Assembly (NCBI GenBank): GCA_027488755.1
Contig: JAIYAZ010000047.1
Coordinates: 31,982 to 95,981, forward strand
DNA from: Verrucomicrobiaceae bacterium
Lineage (GTDB): Bacteria; Verrucomicrobiota; Verrucomicrobiia; Chthoniobacterales; JAATET01
Reading direction: 5' to 3'
DNA: 64,000 bases
In this document: positions 36,237-45,326 of the stretch, piece by piece
Layout of the letters: every line of letters begins with the position of its first letter
Numbering within the stretch: position 1 is the stretch's first letter
Notes under the pieces: generated by a model
Told to the model about the DNA's origin: nothing
What the model saw: only the letters and a program-made list of their open reading frames with translations
The model's database searches: none
Position numbers and translations under genes: made by a program

Positions 36237-37530
36237 GCGCAGCGGGCGGGTTGAGCGAGCGGAAGGTGGCGGCGAGGGCCGCCCCGGCCAGCAGCGCGGC
36301 GGCGGGGACGAGTTGGCCCGCCGCGGGCGTGCCCGTTTGCTGAATGACCGCGCCCATGATGGTCGGGCTGAGGAAGCCGCCGAGGTTGCCGATGGCGTTG
36401 ATGGCGGCGATGCCGACCGCGGCCTGCGCGCCGGAAAGCACGCGGCCGGGCACGGACCACACGATGGCGCAGACCGCGAGCGAGCCGGCCACGCCGAGGG
36501 TGAGGCCGAGGAGATCGCCGAAGAGCGAGGGGCTGGCGGCGATGAGGAGGAAGCCGGCCGCGCCGGTGAGGGCGGCGACCACGAGGTGGCCGCGGCGTTC
36601 GTGCCGGCGGTCGGATGACGCGCCAAATGCGAACATGGCGAGGGCGCCGAAGGTCCAGGGAATCACGCTCAGCCAGCCGATGGTGGCGGGGGAGGTGACG
36701 CCGCCGGAGCGCAGAACTTCCGGCAGCCAGAACGACACGCCGTAAACCCCGAACGTCTGGCAGAAGGCGATGGCCACGACGGACCAGACGAGGGGTTCGC
36801 GCAGGGCGGTGAAGGCGGAGGCGGGGGCGGGGTTTGCGGCGGGCGTTTCGCGGGCGAGCAGGCGTTCGAGCGTGGCGCGTTCCCGCGGGGCGAGCCAGCG
36901 GGCGGCGGCGGGGCGGTCGGGCAGGCCGAACCAGAGCCAGACCGCGGCGGCGAAGCTGGGGATGGCTTCGAGGAAAAAGAGCCAGCGCCAGTCGGGCAGG
37001 CCGAGCCAGCCGTCGGCCGAGGCGAGGATGGCGCCGGAGATCGGGCCGCCGAGGATGCTGCCGATGGCCACGGCGGAGAAGAGGCCGGCCATGACGCGGG
37101 CGCGGAGCCGGGCGGGATACCAGGCGGAGAGGTAGAGGATCATGCCCGGCACGAGGCCGGCTTCCGCGAGGCCGAGGAGGAAGCGGGCGACGCAGAATTG
37201 CGCGGGGGTTTGGACAAAGCCGGTGGCGAAGGAGACGACAGCCCAGCTGAGCGCGATGCGGGTGAGCCAGAGGCGGGCGCCGAGGCGGTGGAGGGCGAGG
37301 TTGCTGGGGACCTCGAAGACGAAGTAGCCGAGGAAAAAGAGGCCGGCGGCGAAGCCGTAGATCGCGGGGTCCATCCCGAGATCGCGGCTCATGGAGAGGT
37401 TGGCGAAGCTGACGTTGACGCGGTCGAGGAAGTTGACCGTGTAGGTGAAGAGCAGGACGGGGAGGATGCGCCGGGAGATGCGCCCGAAGAGCCGCGATGC
37501 GCGGGCGGAAACGGGCGGCGGCGCGGGCAT
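36211..37530 (-). CDS. MFS transporter, anion:cation symporter (ACS) type
   Basis: A 439-residue permease with 12 predicted helices. Sequence LLFTYTVNFLDRVNVSFANL at helix 1 and YFVFEVPSNLALHRLGARLW are typical of the ACS group (phthalate, tartrate, galactonate, 4-hydroxyphenylacetate carriers). ARFLLGLAEAGLVPGMILYL and AAINAIGNLGGFLSPTIMG are also conserved. The substrate is probably an organic acid or sugar acid and cannot be narrowed. The ATG at 37530 is chosen over an upstream TTG. No catabolic genes are adjacent. Confidence 0.88.
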   Translation of the reverse strand: MPAPPPVSARASRLFGRISRRILPVLLFTYTVNFLDRVNVSFANLSMSRDLGMDPAIYGFAAGLFFLGYFVFEVPSNLALHRLGARLWLTRIALSWAVVSFATGFVQTPAQFCVARFLLGLAEAGLVPGMILYLSAWYPARLRARVMAGLFSAVAIGSILGGPISGAILASADGWLGLPDWRWLFFLEAIPSFAAAVWLWFGLPDRPAAARWLAPRERATLERLLARETPAANPAPASAFTALREPLVWSVVAIAFCQTFGVYGVSFWLPEVLRSGGVTSPATIGWLSVIPWTFGALAMFAFGASSDRRHERRGHLVVAALTGAAGFLLIAASPSLFGDLLGLTLGVAGSLAVCAIVWSVPGRVLSGAQAAVGIAAINAIGNLGGFLSPTIMGAVIQQTGTPAAGQLVPAAALLAGAALAATFRSLNPPAALRPPCDRP

Positions 37531-37544
37531 CGCGCCGGAGTTAA

Positions 37545-37584
37545 GCAAAAAAAACGGCGGCGGGCGAGGGATCGCCGGCCGCCG
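37545..37584 (-). terminator. Intrinsic terminator of the NHL-repeat gene
   Basis: On the minus strand CGGCGGC (37584-37578) and GCCGCCG (37561-37555) form a 7-bp outer stem. The inner stem is GGCGA (37576-37572) with TCGCC (37567-37563). Eight T's follow (37554-37547). It lies 16 bases after the stop at 37601. Confidence 0.8.
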
Positions 37585-37600
37585 TCGGGAAGGGGGGGAA

Positions 37601-39037
37601 TTACTTCCGGGTGATCGTGATTTTCTTCGTCGCGGAGTTGCCGCCGGGGCCGGTGGCGTAGACGGAAATCTCGTTTTTGCCGGGCTTCAGCTTGGCGGTG
37701 AATTTCCAGTTGGCGGTGCCGGCGGCTTTTTTGAACGCGCCGGATTTGCCGACCCGGTAGCTCACGCTGGTGATGGAGCCGGTGGCCTTGCCCTTGACGA
37801 GGTAGCTGGGTGCGGCGGTCGTGGCGGTTTTGGTCGTGAGGACGAGGCCGGGGGCGTTGATGGGATCGAAACGGACGACGCGGTTGGCGTCGTAGTCCGC
37901 GACGAGGAGGCTGCCGTTCGGGCCGAGGGCGACGTTGCTGGGGCCACCGATGGTTTTGGCGGTGGAGAGCGGGGGGTTGTCGACGGTGGTGAGGTTGGGT
38001 TGGCCGAGGACGAGGGTGGCGGCGGCTCCGTTGGCAAGCGAAGCGGCGTTGGTGAAACCGAGCACGCGGTGGTTGCTGTAGTCGCCGACCCAGAGGGTGC
38101 CGGAGGCATCGAGAGCGACTCCATAAGTGTTATTCAAGGAGGCGGCGTTGGTTCCGAGGGTGTTGGTGACAAAGTCGGGCTGACCAAGCACGCCATCGGG
38201 ATTGCCTCCGGTGGGGGTGGCCTTGGCGACCGCGGAGTCGAAGCGGAGAACGCGGTTGTTATTGGTGTCGGCGACCCACAGGCGGCCGGCGGAATCGGCA
38301 TGGACCGCGTAGGGGAAATTCATGCGATCGATCGCGGTGGCTCCCGCCCCGGAGGTCAAATTGGCCTGACCGAGCACGCCGTTGGCGCTGCTGCCGGCCG
38401 TGGCGCTGGGCGCATTTTCGAACCGAAGGACGCGACTGTTGGTGGTATCCGCGACCCAAAGGGTGCCGTCGGTCCCCACGCTGAGGCCGCAGGGGTTGCT
38501 CATCTTGGCGGCGGTCGTGCCGGTGGTAACCGTGGTGAAATCGGGCTGGCCGATCACAAAATCGGCCGGGGGGTTGTTGCTGTTGAGCGACGAGGCGAGA
38601 TAAAAACCAAGCACCCGGTTGTTGATGCTGTCGGCGATCCAGAGGGTGCCGCTCTCATCCACCTGGATGGCCCAGGGAAAGTTGAGTGAGCGCTTGGTGG
38701 CGGCGCCGCCCTGGTTGGGGTTGCCGCCGGAGAAGTTTTCCTGGCCGAAGACGAGTTCGGGATTGCCGCCGTTCTGGGCGGCGGCGGCGCTGGAGAAGCG
38801 GAGCACCCGGTTGTTGTTTGAGTCGGCGACAAAAACTTTGCCCGTGGCGGCGTCCAGGGCGATGCCTTCGGGATTGTAAAAGCGGTTGGGCAGGCCAATG
38901 CCGGGGTCGTTGCCCGCGAAGGTGGTCTGGCCGAGGACGACGCTGGCATCCTGGTTGGTGACGAACTTGGCGGCGAAAGCCGAGGAGGTGAGCGCCAGGG
39001 CGGAGGCCAAGGCGGCGAGTGTGGGAATGGGTTTCAT
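37601..39037 (-). CDS. Secreted NHL-repeat beta-propeller protein, copy 1
   Basis: A 478-residue exported protein. The signal peptide is MKPIPTLAALASALALTSSA with AFA before the cut. About six repeats follow, each with an NNRVLRF or NSRVLRF core and a preceding GTLWVADT-like strand plus VLGQPDF-like linkers. A C-terminal Ig-like module covers about residues 420-478 (SYRVGKSGAFKKAAGTANW, KLKPGKNEISVYATGPGGNS, ITITRK). The copy upstream on the same strand (39139-40578) is a paralogue of almost identical length. NHL propellers bind proteins or ligands; no enzymatic motif is seen. An intrinsic terminator follows. Confidence 0.85.
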   Translation of the reverse strand: MKPIPTLAALASALALTSSAFAAKFVTNQDASVVLGQTTFAGNDPGIGLPNRFYNPEGIALDAATGKVFVADSNNNRVLRFSSAAAAQNGGNPELVFGQENFSGGNPNQGGAATKRSLNFPWAIQVDESGTLWIADSINNRVLGFYLASSLNSNNPPADFVIGQPDFTTVTTGTTAAKMSNPCGLSVGTDGTLWVADTTNSRVLRFENAPSATAGSSANGVLGQANLTSGAGATAIDRMNFPYAVHADSAGRLWVADTNNNRVLRFDSAVAKATPTGGNPDGVLGQPDFVTNTLGTNAASLNNTYGVALDASGTLWVGDYSNHRVLGFTNAASLANGAAATLVLGQPNLTTVDNPPLSTAKTIGGPSNVALGPNGSLLVADYDANRVVRFDPINAPGLVLTTKTATTAAPSYLVKGKATGSITSVSYRVGKSGAFKKAAGTANWKFTAKLKPGKNEISVYATGPGGNSATKKITITRK

Positions 39038-39138
39038 AAAAGCGAAGAAGAGCGTGGGTAAGGTCGAAAAATTAAGCGTTCGACTGTGCGCTGGCAAAGT
39101 AAATCCGGCCAAAGCCTCCCAGCGTTTGCCGGGAAGGC

Positions 39139-40578
39139 TTATTTCCGCGTGATGGTGATTTTTTTGGACGCGGAGTTGCCGCCGGGGCCGGTGGCGACGA
39201 CGGAGATCACGTTTTTGCCGGGCTTGAGTTTGGCGGTGAATCGCCAGTTGGTGGTGCCGGCGGCTTTGCCGGCCTTGGTGCCGACTTTGTAGGTGACACC
39301 GCTGACGTCCCCGGTGGCTTTGCCGGTGATGATGGCGGTGGGCTTGGTGGTGGTGCCGGTGCGGGTGGTGATGGTGAGGACGGGGGCCTTGGCGTCGGTG
39401 AAAACGAGGATGCGGCTGTTGCCGTAGTCGGTGACCAGGAAGCTGCCGTTCGGACCGGCCGAAACGTGGCCGGGGATATTGAGGGTGCGGGCGGTGGTGT
39501 CCTCCGCGCTGCTGGTGAAATTGGGCTGGCCGAGGACGAGGCTGGCGGCGGCCCCGTTGGCGAGGGTGGCGGCGTTGCGGAAACCGAGCACGCGGTTGTT
39601 GACGGGGTCGGAAGCCCAGAGGACCCCGTCCGCGGCGACGTAAACGTTGTAGGGGCTGGTGGGGCCAAAAACCGCGGGGTTGCCAAACTGCGCGGCGGTC
39701 ACGCCGATCGTGTTGGTCGTGAAGTTTGGCTGGCCGAGCACGCCGTCGGCCGGCGCTCCGTCGGCATCCGCGGCGGTGGCGGCGTTGTCGAACCGCAGCA
39801 CGCGAAAATTCGCCGAATCGGCGACCCAGAGGCGGCCGCCGGCGTCGGCCCAAAGGCCCGCGGGGTTGTAGAACTGCTCCGCGGTCGTGCCGACGCTGGA
39901 GGAATCGAAGTCCGGTTGCCCCAGCACACCGACGGGCTTGTCTCCGGTGACGAGCTGGGTGGCGTTGCCAAACCGCAGCACGCGCGAGTTCGCCTGGTCG
40001 AGAACCCACAGGGTGTTGTCTGGACCGACGGCGACCGCCCCTGGATTCCACATCTGCGTCGCGGAGGTGCCGGGCTGGTTGCTCGTGAAATCCGGCTGGC
40101 CGAGCACGATGTCGGCGGCGGGTTGGTTGCCGGCGGTGGCGGCGTTTTTGAATCCGAGCACGCGGTTGTTCCCCCGGTCGGCGACCCAGAGGGTGCCGGC
40201 GGAGTCCACGGCGGGGGTGAAGGGATATTCAAAGTCCTTCGCGGTGGGGGCGGCCGGGTCGGAGGTTTCCTTGGTGGTGAAGTTGGGCTGGCCGAACACG
40301 GCTTCGGCGCTGGCCCCGTTGGCGGCGGCGGCGGCGCTGGCGAAGCGGAGGATGCGGAAGTTATAGGAGTCCGCGACGTAGATTTTGCCCGTGACGGCAT
40401 CGTAGGCCACGCCTTCGGGACCGGCCAGGCTGGCGGCGGTCGGGGGATCGGGGGACTCGCTTGCGGTCAGGCTGGTTTGACCGATCACGCGGGTGGCGGC
40501 CTGGTTGGTGACGAGGGTGGTGGCTCCGAGGGAGGGGAGCAGGAGAAGGGTGAGCCCGAGGGCGGGGAGGGATTTCAT
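39139..40578 (-). CDS. Secreted NHL-repeat beta-propeller protein, copy 2
   Basis: A 479-residue paralogue of the next gene downstream. Signal peptide MKSLPALGLTLLLLPSLGA; repeats carry YVADSYNFRILRFASAAAA, WVADRGNNRVLGFKNAAT, WVLDQANSRVLRFGNATQ and so on, with VLGQPDF/VFGQPNF linkers. The C-terminal module TYKVGTKAGKAAGTTNWRF...NVISVVATGPGGNS...ITITRK is almost the same as in copy 1, so the pair arose by tandem duplication. The start could be 15 bases earlier (40593); the one chosen matches copy 1 in length. A 101-base gap separates the two copies. Confidence 0.85.
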   Translation of the reverse strand: MKSLPALGLTLLLLPSLGATTLVTNQAATRVIGQTSLTASESPDPPTAASLAGPEGVAYDAVTGKIYVADSYNFRILRFASAAAAANGASAEAVFGQPNFTTKETSDPAAPTAKDFEYPFTPAVDSAGTLWVADRGNNRVLGFKNAATAGNQPAADIVLGQPDFTSNQPGTSATQMWNPGAVAVGPDNTLWVLDQANSRVLRFGNATQLVTGDKPVGVLGQPDFDSSSVGTTAEQFYNPAGLWADAGGRLWVADSANFRVLRFDNAATAADADGAPADGVLGQPNFTTNTIGVTAAQFGNPAVFGPTSPYNVYVAADGVLWASDPVNNRVLGFRNAATLANGAAASLVLGQPNFTSSAEDTTARTLNIPGHVSAGPNGSFLVTDYGNSRILVFTDAKAPVLTITTRTGTTTKPTAIITGKATGDVSGVTYKVGTKAGKAAGTTNWRFTAKLKPGKNVISVVATGPGGNSASKKITITRK

Positions 40579-40657
40579 TCGCGTGGTTATCATTCGTTGC
40601 GGAATTGCCCGCTCGCAACCGGGATTTTGTCCCGGTCGGGAGGGGGCGAGGGCGGGG

Positions 40658-42952
40658 TTAGTTGCGCTTTTGCTGGGCGGCGGTGAACCAGTCGAAGGAG
40701 TTTTCGGTTTTCGGTTTTGGATTTTGGATGGAGCCGCCGCTGCGTCCGCCGGGGCCGCCTGGGCTGGTGCGGTCGCCTTTTTTGCCGCCGAGTTCGGGTT
40801 TGGATTTGAGCGAGAGGGCGATGCGTTTGCGGTCGAGGTCCACCTCGGTAACGGTCGCGTGGACTTTCTGGCCGACCTTGAGGATGTCGGCGGGGTTTTT
40901 GACGAAATCGTCCGAGAGCTGGCTGATGTGGGCGAGGCCGTCCTGGTGGACACCGATGTCGATGAAGGCGCCGAAGGCGGTGACGTTCGTGACGAGGCCG
41001 GGGAGCTTCATGCCGACGGTGAGGTCGGTCATTTTTTCGACGCCCTCGGCGAAGCTGAAGGCTTCGAATTGCTGGCGCGGGTCGCGGCCGGGTTTCGCGA
41101 GCTCGGCGAGAATGTCGGTGATGGTGGGCAGGCCGACGTCGTCGGTGACGTATTTCTTCGGGTCGATCTTCGCGCGCCTGGCGGGGTCCTTGAGCAGGTC
41201 GACGACGGAGCAGCCGAGGTCGGCGGCCATTTTATCGACGAGGGCGTAGCGCTCGGGGTGGACGGCGCTGGCGTCGAGCGGGTGGGCGCCATCGCGGATG
41301 CGGAGGAAGCCGGCGGCTTGCTCGAAGGCTTTCGGGCCGAGGCCGGAGACGGTCTGGAGTTCGGCGCGGGATTTGAAGGGGCCGTTGGTGTCGCGGTGGG
41401 CGACGAGGTTGGCGGCGACGCGGCTGTTGAGGCCGGAGACGTAGGTGAGGAGGTGTTTGCTGGCGGTGTTGAGCTCGACGCCGACGCCGTTCACGCAGGA
41501 GACGACGACGTCGTCGAGGGATCGCTTGAGGGCGGCCTGGTCGACGTCGTGCTGGTATTGGCCGACGCCGATGGATTTCGGGTCGAGTTTGACGAGCTCG
41601 GCGAGGGGGTCCATGAGCCGGCGGCCGATGGAGACGGCGCCGCGGACGGTGACGTCGTGGTCGGGGAATTCCTCGCGGGCGACGTCGCTGGCGCTGTAGA
41701 TCGAGGCGCCGGATTCGCTGACCATGACGATGGCGATGCCGGCGGGCAGGCCGAGCTTGCGGACGAAGGTTTCGGTCTCGCGGGAGGCGGTGCCGTTGCC
41801 GATGGCGATGGCCTCGACTTTGAATTTTTCGACGCAGGTCTTGATGATGTGCGCGGCCTCCATGCGCTCGCGGTCGCTTTTCTCGGGGTAGACGACGTCG
41901 TTGCCGAGGAGTTTGCCCTGCTTGTCGAGGAGGACGATTTTGCAGCCGGTGCGGAAGCCGGGGTCGATGCCGAGCACGGCCTTCTGGCCGAGCGGGGAGG
42001 CGAGGAGGAGCTCGCGGAGGTTGTCGGCGAAGACGCGGATGGCCTCCTCGTCGGCCTTCTTCTTGAAGAAGAGGCGGGCTTCGCCCTCCATGGCGAAGCC
42101 GAGCAGGCGCTTGTAGCTGTCCTGCACGGCGAGTTTCACCTGCTCACCGGCGGGGGAGGTGTTCTTTATGAACATGCGCTCAAGGATGCCGAGGGCTTCG
42201 CTTTCGTCGGGGATGAGGCGGGCGTAGAGGAAGCCTTCGGTTTCGCCGCGGCGGATGGCGAGGATGCGGTGGCTGGGCGCGGTGGCGGCGGATTCGCTCC
42301 AGTCGAAGTAGTCCTTGAATTTCGCGCCCTCGGTTTCCTTGCCGGTGAGGACCTTGGATTTGATGACGCCCTGGGTGAGGTAGAGGTCGCGGAGTTTCGC
42401 GCGGGCGGTGGCGTCGTCGGCAATGCGCTCGGCGAGGATGTCGCGGGCGCCGAGGAGGACATCCGCGATGGTCGCGAGCGTGTTCGTCTTGGCGTCCACG
42501 GTGACGGTGGCGCCGACGTGGGTGGCGGCCTCCTTCTCGGGGTCGGTGGCGGGGTCCTGGGCCCAGAGGAGGTCGGAGAGGGGTTCGAGGCCGAGTTCCT
42601 TCGCGATGGTGGCGCGGGTGCGTTTTTTCGGGCGGAAGGGGAGGTAGAGATCCTCGAGGGTGGTGAGGGTGGTGGCGGCGTCGATTTTCGCCTGGAGCTC
42701 GGCGGTGAGGAGTTTGCGCTCGGTGAGGGAGGCGGTGATGGCCTCGCGGCGTTTGTCGAGTTCGCCGAGTTGGTCGAGGCGGTCGCGGACGGCGGCGATC
42801 TGGACTTCGTCGAGTTCGCCGGTGCGTTCCTTGCGGTAGCGGGCGATGAAGGGGACGGTCGCGCCTTCTTCGAGCAGCACGGCGGTCGCGGCGACCTGGC
42901 GGGGCTGGAGTTTGAGTTCCTGGGCGACTTTGAGGACGTGGTGTTCGAGCAT
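40658..42952 (-). CDS. tex: Tex-family RNA-binding transcriptional accessory protein
   Basis: A 764-residue Tex protein, close to the usual 770. In order: the helical N-terminus with VPFIARYRKERTGELDEVQI, a YqgF/RNase H-like domain with AVLGIDPGFRTGCKIVLLD, two HhH elements (ELNTASKHLLTYVSGLNSRV and LQTVSGLGPKAFEQAAGFLR), and a C-terminal S1 domain about 645-720 (LPGLVTNVTAFGAFIDIGVH). It binds RNA and influences transcription and stress fitness in other bacteria. A Gly- and Pro-rich tail follows the S1 domain. The ATG at 42952 gives MLEHHVLKVA; earlier in-frame sequence is shadow over the APC gene. Confidence 0.95.
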   Translation of the reverse strand: MLEHHVLKVAQELKLQPRQVAATAVLLEEGATVPFIARYRKERTGELDEVQIAAVRDRLDQLGELDKRREAITASLTERKLLTAELQAKIDAATTLTTLEDLYLPFRPKKRTRATIAKELGLEPLSDLLWAQDPATDPEKEAATHVGATVTVDAKTNTLATIADVLLGARDILAERIADDATARAKLRDLYLTQGVIKSKVLTGKETEGAKFKDYFDWSESAATAPSHRILAIRRGETEGFLYARLIPDESEALGILERMFIKNTSPAGEQVKLAVQDSYKRLLGFAMEGEARLFFKKKADEEAIRVFADNLRELLLASPLGQKAVLGIDPGFRTGCKIVLLDKQGKLLGNDVVYPEKSDRERMEAAHIIKTCVEKFKVEAIAIGNGTASRETETFVRKLGLPAGIAIVMVSESGASIYSASDVAREEFPDHDVTVRGAVSIGRRLMDPLAELVKLDPKSIGVGQYQHDVDQAALKRSLDDVVVSCVNGVGVELNTASKHLLTYVSGLNSRVAANLVAHRDTNGPFKSRAELQTVSGLGPKAFEQAAGFLRIRDGAHPLDASAVHPERYALVDKMAADLGCSVVDLLKDPARRAKIDPKKYVTDDVGLPTITDILAELAKPGRDPRQQFEAFSFAEGVEKMTDLTVGMKLPGLVTNVTAFGAFIDIGVHQDGLAHISQLSDDFVKNPADILKVGQKVHATVTEVDLDRKRIALSLKSKPELGGKKGDRTSPGGPGGRSGGSIQNPKPKTENSFDWFTAAQQKRN

Positions 42953-43069
42953 GGGAGAGGGTCGGGAATGATGCGGGGGGAGGCGCGCGGGGGGGAATTC
43001 GGAAATGCGCAAAAATTTCGCGTGGTTCGGGCTTTTGTGTGGACAACTTTGCGGTGATGCTCCGTCGCC

Positions 43070-44392
43070 ATGGAGGGCACGAAGGAACCCACGCTGGCGC
43101 GCAACATTGGTTTGCTCGGGTTGATTGTTTACGGCGTCGGCGACATGGTCGGGGCCGGCATTTACGGCACGACGGGGGTCGCGGCCGGGGTGATGGGCAA
43201 CGCGGTGTGGTTGGCGTTCCTCGGCGCGATGCTGGCGGCGATGCTGACGGGGCTGTCCTACGCCTCGATCGCGTCGCGGTATCCGCGGGCGGCGGGGGCC
43301 GCCTACGTGGTGCAGCGGGCCTTTGGGGTGCGTTACGTTTCGTATGTGGTGGGGCTGGCGGTGGTGGCGTCGGGGTTGACGTCGATTGCGACGGGGAGCC
43401 GGGTGTTCGCGGGGATCGTGGGGCCGTGGTTTGGCGGGGTGGTGCCGGTGGCGCTGCTGGCGATGGCGTATTTGCTGGTGCTGAGCCTGGTGAACTTTCG
43501 CGGCATCACGGAGAGCCTGTGGGCGAACGTGGTGTGCACGGTGGTGGAAGTGGGCGGGTTGTTGTTTGTGATCGCGGTCGGCGCGCGGTTTTGGGGCACG
43601 GTGGATTATTTTGAGACGCCGATGGGCGTGCACGGCGAGGGGCTCACGCTGAGTCTGGTGCTGTCGGGGGCGGTGCTGACGTTTTATGCGTTCGTGGGCT
43701 TCGAGGATTTGCTGAATCTTTCGGAGGAGACGAAACGCCCGGAGCGGACGATGCCGCTGGGGATCGTGGGCGCGCTGCTGGTGGTGACGCTGCTTTACAT
43801 CACGGTGAGCATTACGGCGGTGTCGGTGGTGCCGTTTGCGCAGCTGGCCGACGTGAAGCTGGGCGCGCCGACCGAGCAGATTATCGCGCGCGCGGCGCCG
43901 TGGGTGCCGCCGGGGATTTTCACGGTGATCACGCTTTTCGCCGTGGCGAACACGGGGCTGATGAACAACATCATGGGCTCGCGGCTGCTTTACGGCATGG
44001 CGCGGCAGGGGCTGCTGCCGGCGGCGCTGGGACGGGTGCATGCGACGCGGCGCTCGCCGCACGTGGCGATTGGTGTGCTATTTGTGGTGATCACGGTGTT
44101 GATCCTCGCGGGGGACATTGCCGCGCTGGCCTCGGCGACGAGCCTGCTGCTGCTCACGTGTTTTCTGATCGTGAACGTGGCGCTGCTGGTGCTGCAACGC
44201 CGACCCGGCGAGGCGCGGGGGCGGTTTGAGATTCCCTCCATCGTGCCGGCGCTGGGCGCGCTGGTGTGCGCGGGGTTGATCGGAAGCCGGCTCGCGACGG
44301 GCGACTGGCGGGCCCCGGTGATCGCGGGGGCGATCCTGCTGGGGATTACGGTGCTGTTTTTTGTGACGCGGCCGCGGGAGACGACGGTCTAG
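43070..44392 (+). CDS. APC-superfamily amino acid permease
   Basis: A 440-residue transporter with 12 predicted helices. The first unwound helix motif VYGVGDMVGAGIYGTTGVAA (GxG-x-G-IxG type) and SYASIASRYPRAAGAAYVVQ are typical. FYAFVGFEDLLNLSEETKRP corresponds to helix 6-7 of the cationic amino acid/APC group. The substrate is not predictable. The gene is divergent from tex with 117 bases between them. Confidence 0.9.
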   Translation: MEGTKEPTLARNIGLLGLIVYGVGDMVGAGIYGTTGVAAGVMGNAVWLAFLGAMLAAMLTGLSYASIASRYPRAAGAAYVVQRAFGVRYVSYVVGLAVVASGLTSIATGSRVFAGIVGPWFGGVVPVALLAMAYLLVLSLVNFRGITESLWANVVCTVVEVGGLLFVIAVGARFWGTVDYFETPMGVHGEGLTLSLVLSGAVLTFYAFVGFEDLLNLSEETKRPERTMPLGIVGALLVVTLLYITVSITAVSVVPFAQLADVKLGAPTEQIIARAAPWVPPGIFTVITLFAVANTGLMNNIMGSRLLYGMARQGLLPAALGRVHATRRSPHVAIGVLFVVITVLILAGDIAALASATSLLLLTCFLIVNVALLVLQRRPGEARGRFEIPSIVPALGALVCAGLIGSRLATGDWRAPVIAGAILLGITVLFFVTRPRETTV

Positions 44393-44439
44393 CGCCGGGG
44401 ATTGCTCCCGCGGGGGCTTTGTGGTGCGCTGGAGGGGCC

Positions 44440-44859
44440 ATGCAGATTGACCTCACCACGCCGTCGTTGCTTTTTCCCACGGTCTCGCTGCTGATGCTGG
44501 CCTACACGAACCGCTTTCTCACGCTTTCGGGCGTGGTGCGGAAGCTGCACGCCAGCTACAAGGCGGCGCCGGATCCGGTGTATCTGCACCAGATCAAGAG
44601 CCTGCGCTGGCGGCTGCTGTTGATCCGGAACATGCAGCTCGCGGGCGTGCTGAGCCTGCTGCTCTGCGTGCTGTGCATGTTTGTGCTGTTCGAGGGACAG
44701 CGGCGCGCGGCGGAGATTCTTTTCGGCGCGAGCCTGTTTGCGATGGTGGTCTCCCTGTTGCTTTCGCTGTGGGAGATCTGGATGTCGATCGATGCGCTGA
44801 ATCTGCACCTGCGCGATATCGAGGCATATCGCCCTGAGGCCGCGCCGGACAAGGACTAG
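44440..44859 (+). CDS. DUF2721-family membrane protein
   Basis: A 139-residue protein with three hydrophobic segments (LLFPTVSLLMLAYTNRFLTL, QLAGVLSLLLCVLCMFVLFE, ASLFAMVVSLLLSLWEIWMS). Sequence and topology fit DUF2721, a family of unknown function widespread in Gram-negative bacteria. A good ribosome-binding site GGAGGGG precedes the ATG at 44440. It is 47 bases behind the APC permease. Confidence 0.8.
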   Translation: MQIDLTTPSLLFPTVSLLMLAYTNRFLTLSGVVRKLHASYKAAPDPVYLHQIKSLRWRLLLIRNMQLAGVLSLLLCVLCMFVLFEGQRRAAEILFGASLFAMVVSLLLSLWEIWMSIDALNLHLRDIEAYRPEAAPDKD

Positions 44860-44871
44860 GCGACGGCCGCC

Positions 44872-45252
44872 CTAGAACACATACCAGCCGTCGGAGAGGG
44901 CGCCGCCCCAGGCGTCCCAGCTGGCTTCCTGGTTGTATTCGGCGGCCCAGACGTTTTCGCGGGCGACTTTGTTCTGCTGGAGGAGTTTTTCGAAGGCGGT
45001 GTATTCCTGCTGGCGGCCGACGTAGACGACGTTATTGGCCGGGTCGGGGTAGGCGAAGAGGGTGTTGCCCTTGTGCTGGATGGGCGAGACTTTGCCGACG
45101 GGGAGGGACTTGAGGAGGGCCTGCTGGGCGGGTGTGCTGGCGACCTTCGTTTTGAAGCCGGCGGCGGTGAGGAGGTTCTCGGTCTGCGGTGAGGCGCAGG
45201 AGACGATCAGGACGGTGAGGGCCAGCGCGGCGAGGGAGCGGAGGGTCTTCAT
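44872..45252 (-). CDS. Small putative lipoprotein of unknown function
   Basis: A 126-residue product with a lipoprotein-type signal MKTLRSLAALALTVLIVSCA, the lipid Cys being about residue 19. The rest (FAYPDPANNVVYVGRQQEY, ENVWAAEYNQEASWDAWGG) is a compact domain I do not recognise. The gene lies between DUF2721 (convergent) and the kdpE terminator, with its own start. Confidence 0.65.
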   Translation of the reverse strand: MKTLRSLAALALTVLIVSCASPQTENLLTAAGFKTKVASTPAQQALLKSLPVGKVSPIQHKGNTLFAYPDPANNVVYVGRQQEYTAFEKLLQQNKVARENVWAAEYNQEASWDAWGGALSDGWYVF

Positions 45253-45290
45253 GGGTGGAGAGGTAGCAGGTTTGCGCCGGCTTGGCGGCG

Positions 45291-45326
45291 GAAAAATGAC
45301 GGCGGGTTTGGTGACAATCCCGTCAT
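45291..45326 (-). terminator. Terminator of the kdp operon
   Basis: On the minus strand ATGACGG (45326-45320) pairs with CCGTCAT (45302-45296), followed by a run of T's (45296-45292). The kdpE stop codon lies within the first arm. It ends the kdpABCDE transcript and separates it from the lipoprotein gene. Confidence 0.65.

Noticed and set aside
39110..39139. Inverted repeat AAGCC...GGCTT after NHL copy 2
   Set aside because: The stem has a bulge and only a short T stretch follows. It may be an mRNA end structure, but it is too weak to annotate.
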